Part shown: positions 34,955 to 44,583 of the stretch, one piece after another
Numbering within the stretch: position 1 is the first letter of the stretch
Layout of the letters: each line of letters begins with the position of its first letter
Assembly: GCA_007449985.2 (NCBI GenBank)
Contig: VIIQ02000643.1
Coordinates: 86,001-150,000 of the forward strand
DNA: 64,000 bases
Direction of reading: 5' to 3'
Source: Desmodesmus armatus
Lineage: Eukaryota > Chlorophyta > Chlorophyceae > Sphaeropleales > Scenedesmaceae
Notes under the pieces: model-generated
The model's database searches: none
What the model saw: the letters and a program-made list of their open reading frames with translations, nothing else
What the model was told of the DNA's origin: nothing
Made by a program: the position numbers and the translations under genes

Positions 34955-35351
34955 GCGGCGGCGGCGGCGGCGGCAGCGGCAGCGGCAGCGGTAGCACCCG
35001 TGATGTTGGTGCTACTTACAGTCTGCCAGCAGCAGCAGTAGGGACTGCCAAGGAACAGCAGCTGGTGCCAGTGTGCTTTTGAAAAAACTGCTGCACACTG
35101 CCTTTCTTCATATAGTATTTGCGATCATGCTGCATTGGCTGCAGTGCACCCTTGCCAAGGCGCGGGAGGTAGAGCCAGCTGCTGCTGCAGGCAGGCTGCT
35201 GGTGCAGATCAGGCAGCCGGTCACAGAGGTCGCCCACCATCACAGTGTGCCAGTCTTGCCTGCATGCCAGAATGATGTAGATTGTGTCTCTGCTAGCAAT
35301 TGCAGGAATTTTTCTTTCCGAGATAATTAAATAATCCTGTCTCTCAATAAG
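34137..35351. repeat. 1.2-kb repeat family, copy 1
   Basis: Begins CTGGCGACGACACTAA, contains GCCTAGCCCCCGACCTGCCC, and ends at GTCTCTCAATAA. It is followed directly by copy 2 and is inverted at 54.6-55.7 kb. A minus-strand frame through ASRDT...LACRQDWHTVMV is kept in all three copies, which could mean an old coding segment, but no family is recognised. Confidence 0.85.
34886..34993. repeat. (AGT)n(AGC)n(GGC)n trinucleotide expansion
   Basis: A run of AGT, then about 17 AGC units, then GGC/AGCGGC units. The same place in copy 2 (about 36126-36140) has only a few GTA units, so the expansion is specific to copy 1. Confidence 0.95.
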
Positions 35352-36436
35352 CACGCGGGCGACGACACTAATTGATTAATTTCGGCCAGCCTAGCCCCCG
35401 ACCTGCCCCACTTGCACGCGCTGTGCGGTGATGCTCGGTGCACTGCTGTGAGGCCATCATGAGTTTAAGAGACACAGTGAGCTGCAGTTGCTCTGTTCGC
35501 ACATGTACACTGACCCCTGCCTGACATGTCAGCACCAGATCGGCCTGCGCATGATGTTTGGGTTGTGTTGCATGGCATGTACAGTTGCCACACCAATCAT
35601 TGCAGCTGCTGCAGTCTGCGCTGGCATGCACAGTTTCCAGACCATGCACTGCAGTGACTGCGTGTAACAGTTGGGATGCAGGTGGACAGTTGGGGGGTCA
35701 CCCACGCTGTCAGCCACTTGCATCACAACACTAATATGAATGTAATGTTTCGTGTACTTTTGTAGCTCAGAACTGTGACCAGCGTGACGAAGAACTCTAG
35801 CATCATCACCTTGGGTGATTCACTTTCAGTCAACTGTCAGTTGACTGTACCATATTGTCAGTGCGCTCCCTGCATATGTGCGCCGTTGAGAGTGAGCTCG
35901 CAAGACTGTAACCTGCGGTGCTTTGCATCAATGCATGCGCAATGCTCATCAGCATTGTGCCTTCAGCAAACACCGCAGCGCCTTGTGCCATGTCTGACAG
36001 CCAACAGCCGCGCAGCAACGGCCGGATTGGCTGCAGAAGGGCGATTTCATGTTGCAGTAAAGCTGGTTTTGTGACCTCCATGCACGTCGCTGGATTGCCC
36101 GAAAGCAGCAGGACAGCGATGGAGCAGTAGTAGTAGTAGGAACTGCCAAGGCACAGCAGCTGGTGCCAGTGTGCTTTTGAAAAAACTGCTGCACACTGCC
36201 TTTCTTCATATAGTATTTGCGATCATGCTGCATTGGCTGCAGTGCACCCTTGCCTGCAGGAGCCAGCTGCTGCTGCAGGCAGGCTGCTGGTGCAGATCAG
36301 GCAGCCGGTCACAGAGGTTGCCCACCATCACAGTGTGCCAGTCTTGCCTGCATGCCAGAATGATGTAGATTGTGTCTCTGCTAGCAATTGCCCAAAAAAA
36401 AATTCCGAAATAATTAATTAATTGTGTCTCTCAATA
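35352..36436. repeat. 1.1-kb repeat family, copy 2
   Basis: Tandem to copy 1 with the same start (GGGCGACGACACTAATTGAT) and end (GTCTCTCAATAA). It differs by indels, including loss of the trinucleotide expansion and a different insert at 35.55-35.72 kb. Confidence 0.85.
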
Positions 36437-36660
36437 ACCACCCTTTAACAAAAGGGGGGGAACAGGCCTCAACAGCGATCTGTGACACATCATAAGGAGC
36501 TCAAAAAATTATGTACAGCCTATATGTATCCTTTAAAAGCAGTACCAGAGCGTGCGACGCGACGTTCAGAAACCAGATGTTGAACGGTCAGCCGGGGGAC
36601 CATGGGACCGGCCAGCTGAGGGTAGTGTCCTACCCCCCCTTACTACACCTTACTACACCT

Positions 36661-36724
36661 GCCCCTGAGCTGCCTCCAGATTGTTTCCGCTCTCTGCTCC
36701 CCCCCTCCAAATGAACAGGGTGTA
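36661..36724. mobile_element. GGG-ended MITE, middle/right part (interrupted)
   Basis: CCCCTGAGCTGCCTCCAGA, C-rich run and GAACAGGGTGTA align with the right half of the 48478 element. The match stops at GTGTA, exactly where the 6.2-kb TA-flanked element begins. Confidence 0.7.
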
Positions 36725-37195
36725 TACAAGGTGGGGACCCCCAAATCTGCGCATATTGTGGAATGTGCCGCAAGGCATATTCTACAATATGGGATATGTG
36801 GTGCAACTCAGAGTGTGCATTCATGATTGGGCATGTTGTGGCATGCACTGTGGGTCATTAGTAAAGGGGGCGTTGACTCCCCTAACTCCCTGTCCCAACC
36901 CTTGGGGCAGAGGGGTAAATGGTGGAAGTTAGTGAATGTAAAATGACATATAAAGTGTGATCAGTCTTGCAAGGCTATGAGTATACTACCAATTTTCGTT
37001 TTTTGGTGCAAGTTTCACAAGGTCACCCAAATGTTTGTGCAGACGGTATAACTCCCACGAACTTCCAAATATCTCAATCAAAATTAACCGATTTCGGTGG
37101 GGGTTGGGGATTAAATTTCAAGGGAAACCCGCCTATACCAGGGAAGTGGGGAGTTAGTGGCAGTTGGTGGCAAGGCATGCGCAGGGAGTTAGGGG

Positions 37196-37589
37196 CAGGG
37201 GTGTGCCGTTACAGTTACACACTTTACATTACACGTAATTACAGTGTAATTACAGTGTAATTTACAAGGCCCTGAACAGTGTGTAAGCAGTGTAAGGGCA
37301 GTTGCGCAGCAGTGTTGCAGTGCCTGACGCAGGTTTTGAGCATGTAGAGTGGTTATGAGCATGCTTAACATAATTTTGACCTATATGGATGCATCATGCA
37401 TGGCATGCAGTCCTACTGCAGGTGGTCTGGGCACCCGAGCCAGGGGTGATGAGTGGCCTGCCAGGTGCCGTCCTGTGCCAGCCTGTGGCATCAGTCTTAC
37501 AGTGTAATCTTACTGTAATCTTACAGAAAGTGCAATTACATGTAATTACATTACACCGACCCCGATTACACTGTAACGGCACACCCCTA
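37196..37589. mobile_element. hAT-like MITE
   Basis: Left end CAGGGGTGTGCCGTTACAGT is matched by the right end, whose complement reads TAGGGGTGTGCCGTTACAGT. Subterminal ATTACAGTGTAATTACA and TTACATGTAATTACA palindromes repeat inside. The flanks AGTTAGGGG (37187-37195) and ACTTAGGGG (37590-37598) could be an 8-bp duplication with one change, as in hAT elements. The surrounding sequence is itself rich in AGTTAGGGG, so the duplication is not certain. Confidence 0.7.
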
Positions 37590-37844
37590 ACTTAGGGGAG
37601 TTAGCTGGGGAGTTAGGGGAGTTAGCTGCACAGAACACAGGAGGTGCACCTGTGAGGGCCAGGGGTCCCCCAGGCTTCGCCGTGGGTTTTATGCACGGTT
37701 GTATGTGGCAACTGGTGGGCTTGGCAGCAAGCTGTTCACTGTCAGCCTGGGCTGTGAGTGAACACGTGGGTAAGGAGACGTAGAGGGCTCAATCCTGTAT
37801 GCGAAGACAGTAGCAGTGTCATCTGTATGGATGGAATAGAACGG

Positions 37845-38050
37845 CTAACGCCCAGGTGGCGTCAGTACTAGATCGAAACCTTCCACGTGGTTTGTAAGAC
37901 TGTTGGAGGCATGACTGCAGTGATGCTACTGTCCAGCTGCTACACACTTACTGTTGCTGGCATGCTGCTGCTGGGGTACCCCAGCCGGTGGTACTGCCTC
38001 CCCTCACCAGGCTGGAATCAACACGGAATGACAATTGTGAGCACTCGCAA
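37845..38050. repeat. Dispersed repeat family, partial copy
   Basis: Same family as 63670-64000 and, inverted, 9830-10410: AACGCCCAGGTGGCGTCAGT, GTCCAGCTGCT, GCTGCTGCTGGGGTACC and CAGGCTGGAATCAACA in the same order. Confidence 0.7.
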
Positions 38051-38344
38051 TCGCACAACAGCACCGCGACAATAGCGTTTTGTCGTCTGCTGCTGAAGTC
38101 AGTCATACGCACGTCAGTCCAAGGTACTTGGACAACTGTCGTCTGCGGAGCTCGTAACCGGTTCCCATTTCCTAAACCAAATGCCCTCTACAATGACCAA
38201 GACATAACCATTTACGCAAGTGAACGTTTGACAGGTGCCTCCGTGGACCTCTGTGACAGCAACAGCAGACGGGTGAACGAGTCTGACCTACGGGCAACTT
38301 CGTGACTGCTGCTGTAGTGCAAGCGCTAGCCCAAAACATCTTCT

Positions 38345-38520
38345 TACGGGTACATGCTTGCGCTTTGAAGGGTTGTCGCTTGCTGTTCTCGCGTTGGCCA
38401 TCGTGCAAGGAAATGGTGCATGTATATGGGTTTGATGGGTCTTCACACAGGCCTTCTGGCGGAACAGACGTGCTGCAGTCATCAACGACAAATATGCCTG
38501 CATGTTTTGACACTGTCCGA
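38345..38520 (+). pseudogene. Possible GT29 (sialyltransferase-like) fragment, frameshifted
   Basis: One frame reads GLSLAVLALAI and, after a one-base shift, the next reads CKEMVHVYGFDGS. In GT29 proteins and plant sialyltransferase-like proteins a Gly-x-Leu-Ala-x-Leu-x-Ala-Leu-x-x-Cys stretch is followed by Val-His-Val-Tyr-Gly-Phe, so the two pieces fit end to end. No second sialylmotif was found and the downstream sequence is not family-like. Duplicated at 39949-40124. This is a motif-level guess. Confidence 0.25.
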
Positions 38521-39017
38521 TTTTGCATTGCCCTCAGCATGGACTGCCTGCACATATGCTCTCGCAGCACAAGCAGTTCGCACCTTTCTGCCGAACACCA
38601 TCACAATCCGCATCATTGATTCATTCGTTATCGCCCAGCCCGGGCGTGGTGCGGCACTTTTGGGAACGGAATGTAGACTCGTTTTTGGCTGTCATGTGTG
38701 GGGGTGTGAACTTTGCAACGTATAAAGCTCTCAACCTGAAGGTTTCGATCTAGTAGCTATGTCACTGACATGCTGTTGTTGATCTGGATCTTGCCACAAT
38801 AGCGTTAAAGATAAATGGTTGCAAACACCCCACAGCAGCACAAGAAGGTGCACGCACACTTCACATGTTGCATGCCATCAGCCCACCCTCCATTATTATT
38901 AAGATCACACAGCTGCACTGCAACTGCTGCGCCGACGGTGTTAGGAAAGCCTTACTTGACCTACAATCCAACGGATCCAGAGGCACGCCTGGCTGCATTG
39001 CCAATGTCACCGCCATA

Positions 39018-39223
39018 CCGTATACACCATATATGCAAAGTGGTCATAATTCAAGGCCCCGCGCAGCGGAGAAAAAACGCGCCGTAATTCCCCTTGAACG
39101 TAAGAGGTTTTTTTTTCGAAACAGCCGCAATTGCACTACTTTCCGGACTCAAAACGCTTCCAAGCGCCGTAATTCAAGACGGTTTTTTCATTTATGACCA
39201 CTTTGCATATACGGTGTATACGG
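39018..39223. mobile_element. TA-flanked MITE (CCGTATACACC family), copy 1
   Basis: Terminal inverted repeats CCGTATACACCATATATGCA (left) and the inverse at the right end, with TTATGACCACTTTGCATATA before GGTGTATACGG. TA occurs on both sides (39016-39017, 39224-39225). The interior has CGCGCCGTAATTCC and a long T run. Confidence 0.9.
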
Positions 39224-39940
39224 TATTGCAGGGCTTTGGGGCCAACCAACGCCGGCCTTGTTAGATGGGTATGACAACACACAAACATGCATTTGTGTCT
39301 GCAGTAGCGCCTACTCCCTCAACATATCCTATAGGCCCTGCTATGTGCTACGATCACCTATAGGAGCAACAACAGCGGGGGAGGGGGGGTCCAAATACTA
39401 CCAGCGATTGCCCCGCATGCCTTGCTGTGTGGGCAGTTGCCAGTGGTTCAGACGGTAGTGGGTGGAGCCTGCGTCCAAAAAAGGGCGGGAAATAACCCTT
39501 GCGACATGCCAATGCTAACTCCCTTGATTGGGTCCCTAACTCCCCCTAACTCCCTGATGAGGGTCTTGTGGGGGGAAGTTGGGAGTTGAAATTCAAGGCA
39601 AACCCGCCTCAACCAGGGAAGTTGGGAGTTAACAGAAGTTCAAATTTCCACTATGTTGCATGGCCCCTTCAGACCACGTATAACACAACTGTGCAATCAG
39701 AACCACTAACTTCCACCATTTACCCCTCCGCCCCAAGGGTTGGGACAGGGAGTTAGGGGAGTGAACGCCCCCTTCATAAGTACCCGTGGGGTTTAGGCCC
39801 TCTTCGGTGGCCTTGTATCGAGCATAGGCTGAGATCAGGCAACTTTCAGGTGCCCCACATTGTGATTGCCATCCGCTTCCAAACACGTAGAGTCGTGTTG
39901 TAACAGTCACAGTCAGCAAGCACAGCAACAGTAACAGTAA

Positions 39941-41544
39941 CATCTTCTTACGGGTACATGCTTGCGCTTTGAAGGGTTGTCGCTTGCTGTTCTCGCGTTG
40001 GCCATCGTGCAAGGAAATGGTGCATGTATATGGGTTTGATGGGTCTTCACACAGGCCTTCTGGCGGAACAGACGTGCTGCAGTCATCAACGACAAATATG
40101 CCTGCATGTTTTGACACTGTCCGATTTTGCATTGCCCTCAGCATGGACTGCCTGCACATATGCTCTCGCAGCACAAGCAGTTCGCACCTTTCTGCCGAAC
40201 ACCATCACAATCCGCATCATTGATTCATTCGTTATCGCCCAGCCCGGGCGTGGTGCGGCACTTTTGGGAACGGAATGTAGACTCGTTTTTGGCTGTCATG
40301 TGTGGGGGTGTGAACTTTGCAACGTATAAAGCTCTCAACCTGAAGGTTTCGATCTAGTAGCTATGTCACTGACATGCTGTTGTTGATCTGGATCTTGCCA
40401 CAATAGCGTTAAAGATAAATGGTTGCAAACACCCCACAGCAGCACAAGAAGGTGCACGCACACTTCACATGTTGCATGCCATCAGCCCACCCTCCATTAT
40501 TATTAAGATCACACAGCTGCACTGCAACTGCTGCGCCGACGGTGTTAGGAAAGCCTTACTTGACCTACAATCCAACGGATCCAGAGGCACGCCTGGCTGC
40601 ATTGCCAATGTCACCGCCATACCGTATACACCATATATGCAAAGTGGTCATAATTCAAGGCCCCGCGCAGCGGAGAAAAAACGCGCCGTAATTCCCCTTG
40701 AACGTAAGAGGTTTTTTTTTCGAAACAGCCGCAATTGCACTACTTTCCGGACTCAAAACGCTTCCAAGCGCCGTAATTCAAGACGGTTTTTTCATTTATG
40801 ACCACTTTGCATATACGGTGTATACGGTATTGCAGGGCTTTGGGGCCAACCAACGCCGGCCTTGTTAGATGGGTATGACAACACACAAACATGCATTTGT
40901 GTCTGCAGTAGCGCCTACTCCCTCAACATATCCTATAGGCCCTGCTATGTGCTACGATCACCTATAGGAGCAACAACAGCGGGGGAGGGGGGGTCCAAAT
41001 ACTACCAGCGATTGCCCCGCATGCCTTGCTGTGTGGGCAGTTGCCAGTGGTTCAGACGGTAGTGGGTGGAGCCTGCGTCCAAAAAAGGGCGGGAAATAAC
41101 CCTTGCGACATGCCAATGCTAACTCCCTTGATTGGGTCCCTAACTCCCCCTAACTCCCTGATGAGGGTCTTGTGGGGGGAAGTTGGGAGTTGAAATTCAA
41201 GGCAAACCCGCCTCAACCAGGGAAGTTGGGAGTTAACAGAAGTTCAAATTTCCACTATGTTGCATGGCCCCTTCAGACCACGTATAACACAACTGTGCAA
41301 TCAGAACCACTAACTTCCACCATTTACCCCTCCGCCCCAAGGGTTGGGACAGGGAGTTAGGGGAGTGAACGCCCCCTTCATAAGTACCCGTGGGGTTTAG
41401 GCCCTCTTCGGTGGCCTTGTATCGAGCATAGGCTGAGATCAGGCAACTTTCAGGTGCCCCACATTGTGATTGCCATCCGCTTCCAAACACGTAGAGTCGT
41501 GTTGTAACAGTCACAGTCAGCAAGCACAGCAACAGTAACAGTAA
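39941..41544. repeat. Perfect 1,604-bp tandem duplication, unit 2
   Basis: Second unit of the tandem pair. All internal features recur at +1604. The left boundary fuses the hydrophobic-leader frame of unit 1 to the start of unit 2 on the minus strand, creating a longer frame (39629-40174) that is a junction product and not a gene. Confidence 0.97.
40622..40827. mobile_element. TA-flanked MITE (CCGTATACACC family), copy 2
   Basis: Exact duplicate of the 39018 copy, brought in by the 1,604-bp tandem duplication and not by a second insertion. Confidence 0.9.
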
Positions 41545-42500
41545 CACTTACACCACAGGTCCGCCGCTTACGGTTTGAACACGCAAACACCTTCAAGTAC
41601 AAAAACGAAAACAATGTGTACACTGTATGCTACAGCTCTGCCGCGGAGGTTTGCCCATGATCTGGCGACAGCAGCAGTATGACAGCTCTTCATCAGTGAC
41701 CCACAAATCTGCGCACCCTCAAAACGCATTTGGGAGAGCATTTGAGGACATGGATGGATGCCAAATATTTATCTTAGCACTTTCGGCTTTTTACACCACC
41801 TGCTGAGGGCTTCTGCAATGCACATTGCACAGCATGAGTGACCTGGCAGTGACACGGTGGCGCGGTGCTGATTCAAAACAGGCTGCTGATCCCAACATGT
41901 TCCTGCACTTCAACGCTGACGCCTGCTGCACCTGCAGCACTACTTAGACGATAAGCAGCATGTGCAGCAGCAGAGGCTGCCGAGGTAGCACTGCCAATGG
42001 TTCTGCATGCCCCACTACTGTGCTGGTTGCTGCACATGTAGGCTGCTGCTGCAGCTTGTTCCACAACATGTGAAGGGGTGGAGCTGGCAGGACCGTTCCC
42101 TCCCTGTGTTGTACTGCTGGCGTACTGCTCCAGGGGTGGGTGGCACTGGCAGCAGTGGCAGCAGCAGCTTTGCACTTGGCACACAGACAACCCCAAGGCA
42201 CAAGTCAGCTCCCTGGTCATTGCTGGTGCTGTTGCTGCTGCTGCTGCCCCACACTTTTTAAGCCTTGGCCCACACCACCCTTCTGCCCTCCTTCATGACA
42301 CTATGCTCTTCTGACACTACCTCCTTGCAGTTTGCAGTCAGCAGGGCAAGGCTTGTGCAGTGAGTTGCTCCCACATTTTGACCGGTGCGTGTGCCCCAAA
42401 TCCTACATTAAATTGTCCACATGTACATATATGTTATTGATGCATCAAAGATGCGCCTCGTGACACCTCCTAACATAGCGGACAAGATCTGTCGCACCAT
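41545..42500. other. No recognised gene; Ala/Cys-rich shadow frames
   Basis: CTG/CAG-rich sequence around 41.9-42.25 kb opens frames on both strands, none with a recognisable domain. A CAAATCTGCGCACCCTC motif at about 41706 repeats the terminal motif of the 6.2-kb element. Confidence 0.4.
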
Positions 42501-42502
42501 GG

Positions 42503-42776
42503 GGTCCACCACAAACCTACAGCAAGGGGGGGGAGACGCCAGGTTTGCTGCTACCCCTCCCCCTGTATCCGTTTCAGGCTTTCTGGCTCACGGACCCCTA
42601 CCCCCCTGTCGGTTTTAGGCTATTGCCAGGTACTGCTGCTTTCCCCCTGTGGACGGGTGCTGCACCCCTACCCCCCCCGAACGTTGTAGGCTGTTCGTTC
42701 GATCAACCGCTACACCCCTTTCGAGAATAGGGTCGGCGTCCCCCCCCCCCCCCTGGCTGTAGGTTTGTGGTGGACC
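42503..42776. mobile_element. MITE with perfect 20-bp terminal repeats
   Basis: GGTCCACCACAAACCTACAG at 42503-42522 is perfectly inverted at 42757-42776. The interior holds several C-tracts and CTACCCC-type repeats. No target duplication is convincing. Partial or folded relatives lie at 6224, 18940 and 20985. Confidence 0.85.
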
Positions 42777-42903
42777 TCCATCTATTGCTGTCTTTCACGA
42801 CCCAGGGCCCAGGGGCTTTTTAACTAAATAGATGTTATCGAACGTAAACATACAGCATCAAAAGTACAGGCATTGCGGCTGCCTGTACTGGCCAAACGGC
42901 CGG

Positions 42904-42950
42904 GTGCGCAGATTAGTGGGGTGCGCAGATTAGTGGGGTGCGCAGATTTG
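42904..42950. repeat. 17-19-bp tandem repeat (GTGCGCAGATTAGTGGG)
   Basis: Three units, the last grading into the GTGCGCAGATTTGGGG end of the 6.2-kb element. Possibly a subterminal transposase-binding-type repeat. Confidence 0.7.
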
Positions 42951-43499
42951 GGGTCTCCACCTTGTAGGGTTCAAAAAACCCGATCACAAGGTACACAATC
43001 AAGGTGCGAAGACAGCACAGACAGAACAGGTGTCTCAAAACATTATTTCAAAAAGTTGCGAAGTATCGAACATAACAGACAAGTGCCCACTCACTCATTC
43101 TCGAATTGGTCAAAAATGTTCCTCCAAGCCCCACCCCACTGCAGCAGCATATACCGGGCTGCTTGTCACGCTAGGACAGTCTTATTATACTTGAAGAACA
43201 AATTTAAGTGTATGTAATGTGTAACAGGCACCTGGCATTGCGCAGAGCCTCAACAGCAGGTCACAGAACACCATCAACCTTTCAGGTATCGAAACCTCAG
43301 AAAAGCGGCCTGGCCACCTTGTCGAATGTGTCAGGCGATTTTAAATCGCTTTCGATATAAAAAAATCCTCGAATCCCGCGTGCCACTGCGGTACTTTTCA
43401 GGGTCTGCGTATCACCAAGTGTCTGAAACACACTACATTTATTTTGTGCAATGATAAGAAAGTATGCCAACTCTGGCCTAGCATGACAAGCAGCCGATT

Positions 43500-43890
43500 T
43501 ACGCTGCTGTAAGGTGACGTTTCTACTGAGGTTTGCGTTGCAACTCCTTGTGACGTCGTCGCAAAGTCAGTAGAAACGTGATGTGGTTTTGCAACGCCTT
43601 GCAAGGCGTTGCAAAATTGGGGGCGTCGCAAATTGGCCAAAGAGGGTCGCCTGGTATTTCAAACAAGTGTGCTAGCGATCTTAGGGTGTTTATTGAACCA
43701 TATGATTATAACCTCAGCCCGCGAATTGGCCTGGAACGCTCTGGGCAGTGCATGAAAGCTCTGCGACGCTGCCGTTGCAACTCCCAGCAGAAACGTGACA
43801 CCTGTTTTGCGGCTGCGTTGTTTTGCGACGCCCCGTCGCAAATGGCGTTGCGACGTCTCGCTGTAGAAACGTGCCCTAAGGGCGGGGGGT
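43500..43890. repeat. GCAACGCC/GAAACGTG inverted-repeat cluster
   Basis: GACGTTTCTACTGAG at about 43517 is answered by AGTCAGTAGAAACGTGA at about 43565 and again by CTGTAGAAACGTGCC at about 43860. Palindromic GCAACGCCTTGCAAGGCGTTGC lies between. It looks like a decayed MITE, but the ends are not clean. The plus frame through it is not protein-like. Confidence 0.5.
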
Positions 43891-44583
43891 GGAACTTGGA
43901 TGGGCATTGTGGAACAATGGCAGGAAGTGTGAGTGGGCAATTTTGTAAACTATTCAATATTTCACAACTGTCCCGAGTTTATATGTTTAACACAGTAATA
44001 CTTCTATTGAAATATGCGTGGCACTACGGTGATTCAAGGGGACGCAAGTCCATGAGGAAAACGAGCTAGAATGTGTGTCTGCTCGGAAGAAGCTGCTCTG
44101 AGACAAGCTGCTGAATACAAACAGTTGAAGTCAAGCACTGAAGAGGAGACCGGGCCTGACACATTTCAGCAGAGGCTCTTGCAGAGCAGACTCGGTGGCT
44201 CACCGACGACTTGTTAATATGATAATGACGCTTGGGTTGTTATCTGGTCCGCTTACCTTGTTGACAGCTCCGCTTGCCTGATCCTGGGAGGACGAGTCTA
44301 AATTCAGGGACGCGGCCGATTGTTAGGGTATCATCTATCACCTCTCCGAGGCTGCCTCTGGCACTGTACACAGGCTTCAACCTTAAAGCTCCGTTCTGTC
44401 TCCGTTGTTCATTGCGCAGTATCCTTGCCCGTCGCCGCAAGCACTACATGTGTACTGCTGTTCCCGATATACACCGCAAGCAGCTCGTTAACGCCCTTCG
44501 AACAAGCTACGTGTCATCATCATGCATATATCGCTGAGGACTGGCCACAATCTGTGTTTGACGGAGTAACAGGAGTCGAGACC

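Larger units (their letters stand above)
33287..36660. mobile_element. 3.37-kb element with ~80-bp inverted repeats, no transposase
   Basis: The left terminus (33287-33366) contains AGTAAGGGGGTAGGACACTA, CCCTCAGCTGGCCGGTCCCA, TGGTCCCCCGGC and GACCGTTCAAC. The right terminus (36566-36660) is its inverted copy with about two mismatches and small indels (an extra AGGTGTAGTA and two G). The flanks are the two halves of a GGG-ended MITE, so both element ends are defined by the interrupted sequence. The interior has a GGGGTGGGGT stretch (33.78-33.87 kb) and two tandem copies of a 1.1-1.2-kb repeat. No transposase-like frame is present, so it is non-autonomous. The superfamily is unknown. Confidence 0.75.
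38337..39940. repeat. Perfect 1,604-bp tandem duplication, unit 1
   Basis: Every base I compared is repeated at +1604 (39941-41544). Unit junctions share a 2-base CA microhomology. The unit contains a CCGTA-type MITE, a possible GT29-like fragment on the plus strand and, near its right end on the minus strand, a short hydrophobic leader-like frame (MLLLLLLCLLTVTVTTRLYV). Confidence 0.97.
36727..42964. mobile_element. 6.2-kb TA-flanked inverted-repeat element
   Basis: Left end CAAGGTGGGGACCCCCAAAT followed by CTGCGCA. Right end is the inverted CAAGGTGGAGACCCCAAATC followed by TGCGCACCCC. Both are flanked by TA (36725-36726 and 42965-42966). TA target duplications are typical of Tc1/mariner-like and some other superfamilies. 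The interior holds the 37.2-kb MITE, the 1,604-bp tandem duplication and the 42.5-kb MITE, but no transposase that I can recognise. An alternative is that the two ends belong to separate truncated elements. Confidence 0.5.

Noticed and set aside
39629..40174. 181-codon minus frame across the tandem-duplication junction
   Set aside because: Exists only because unit 1 and unit 2 abut; the halves are separate in each unit.
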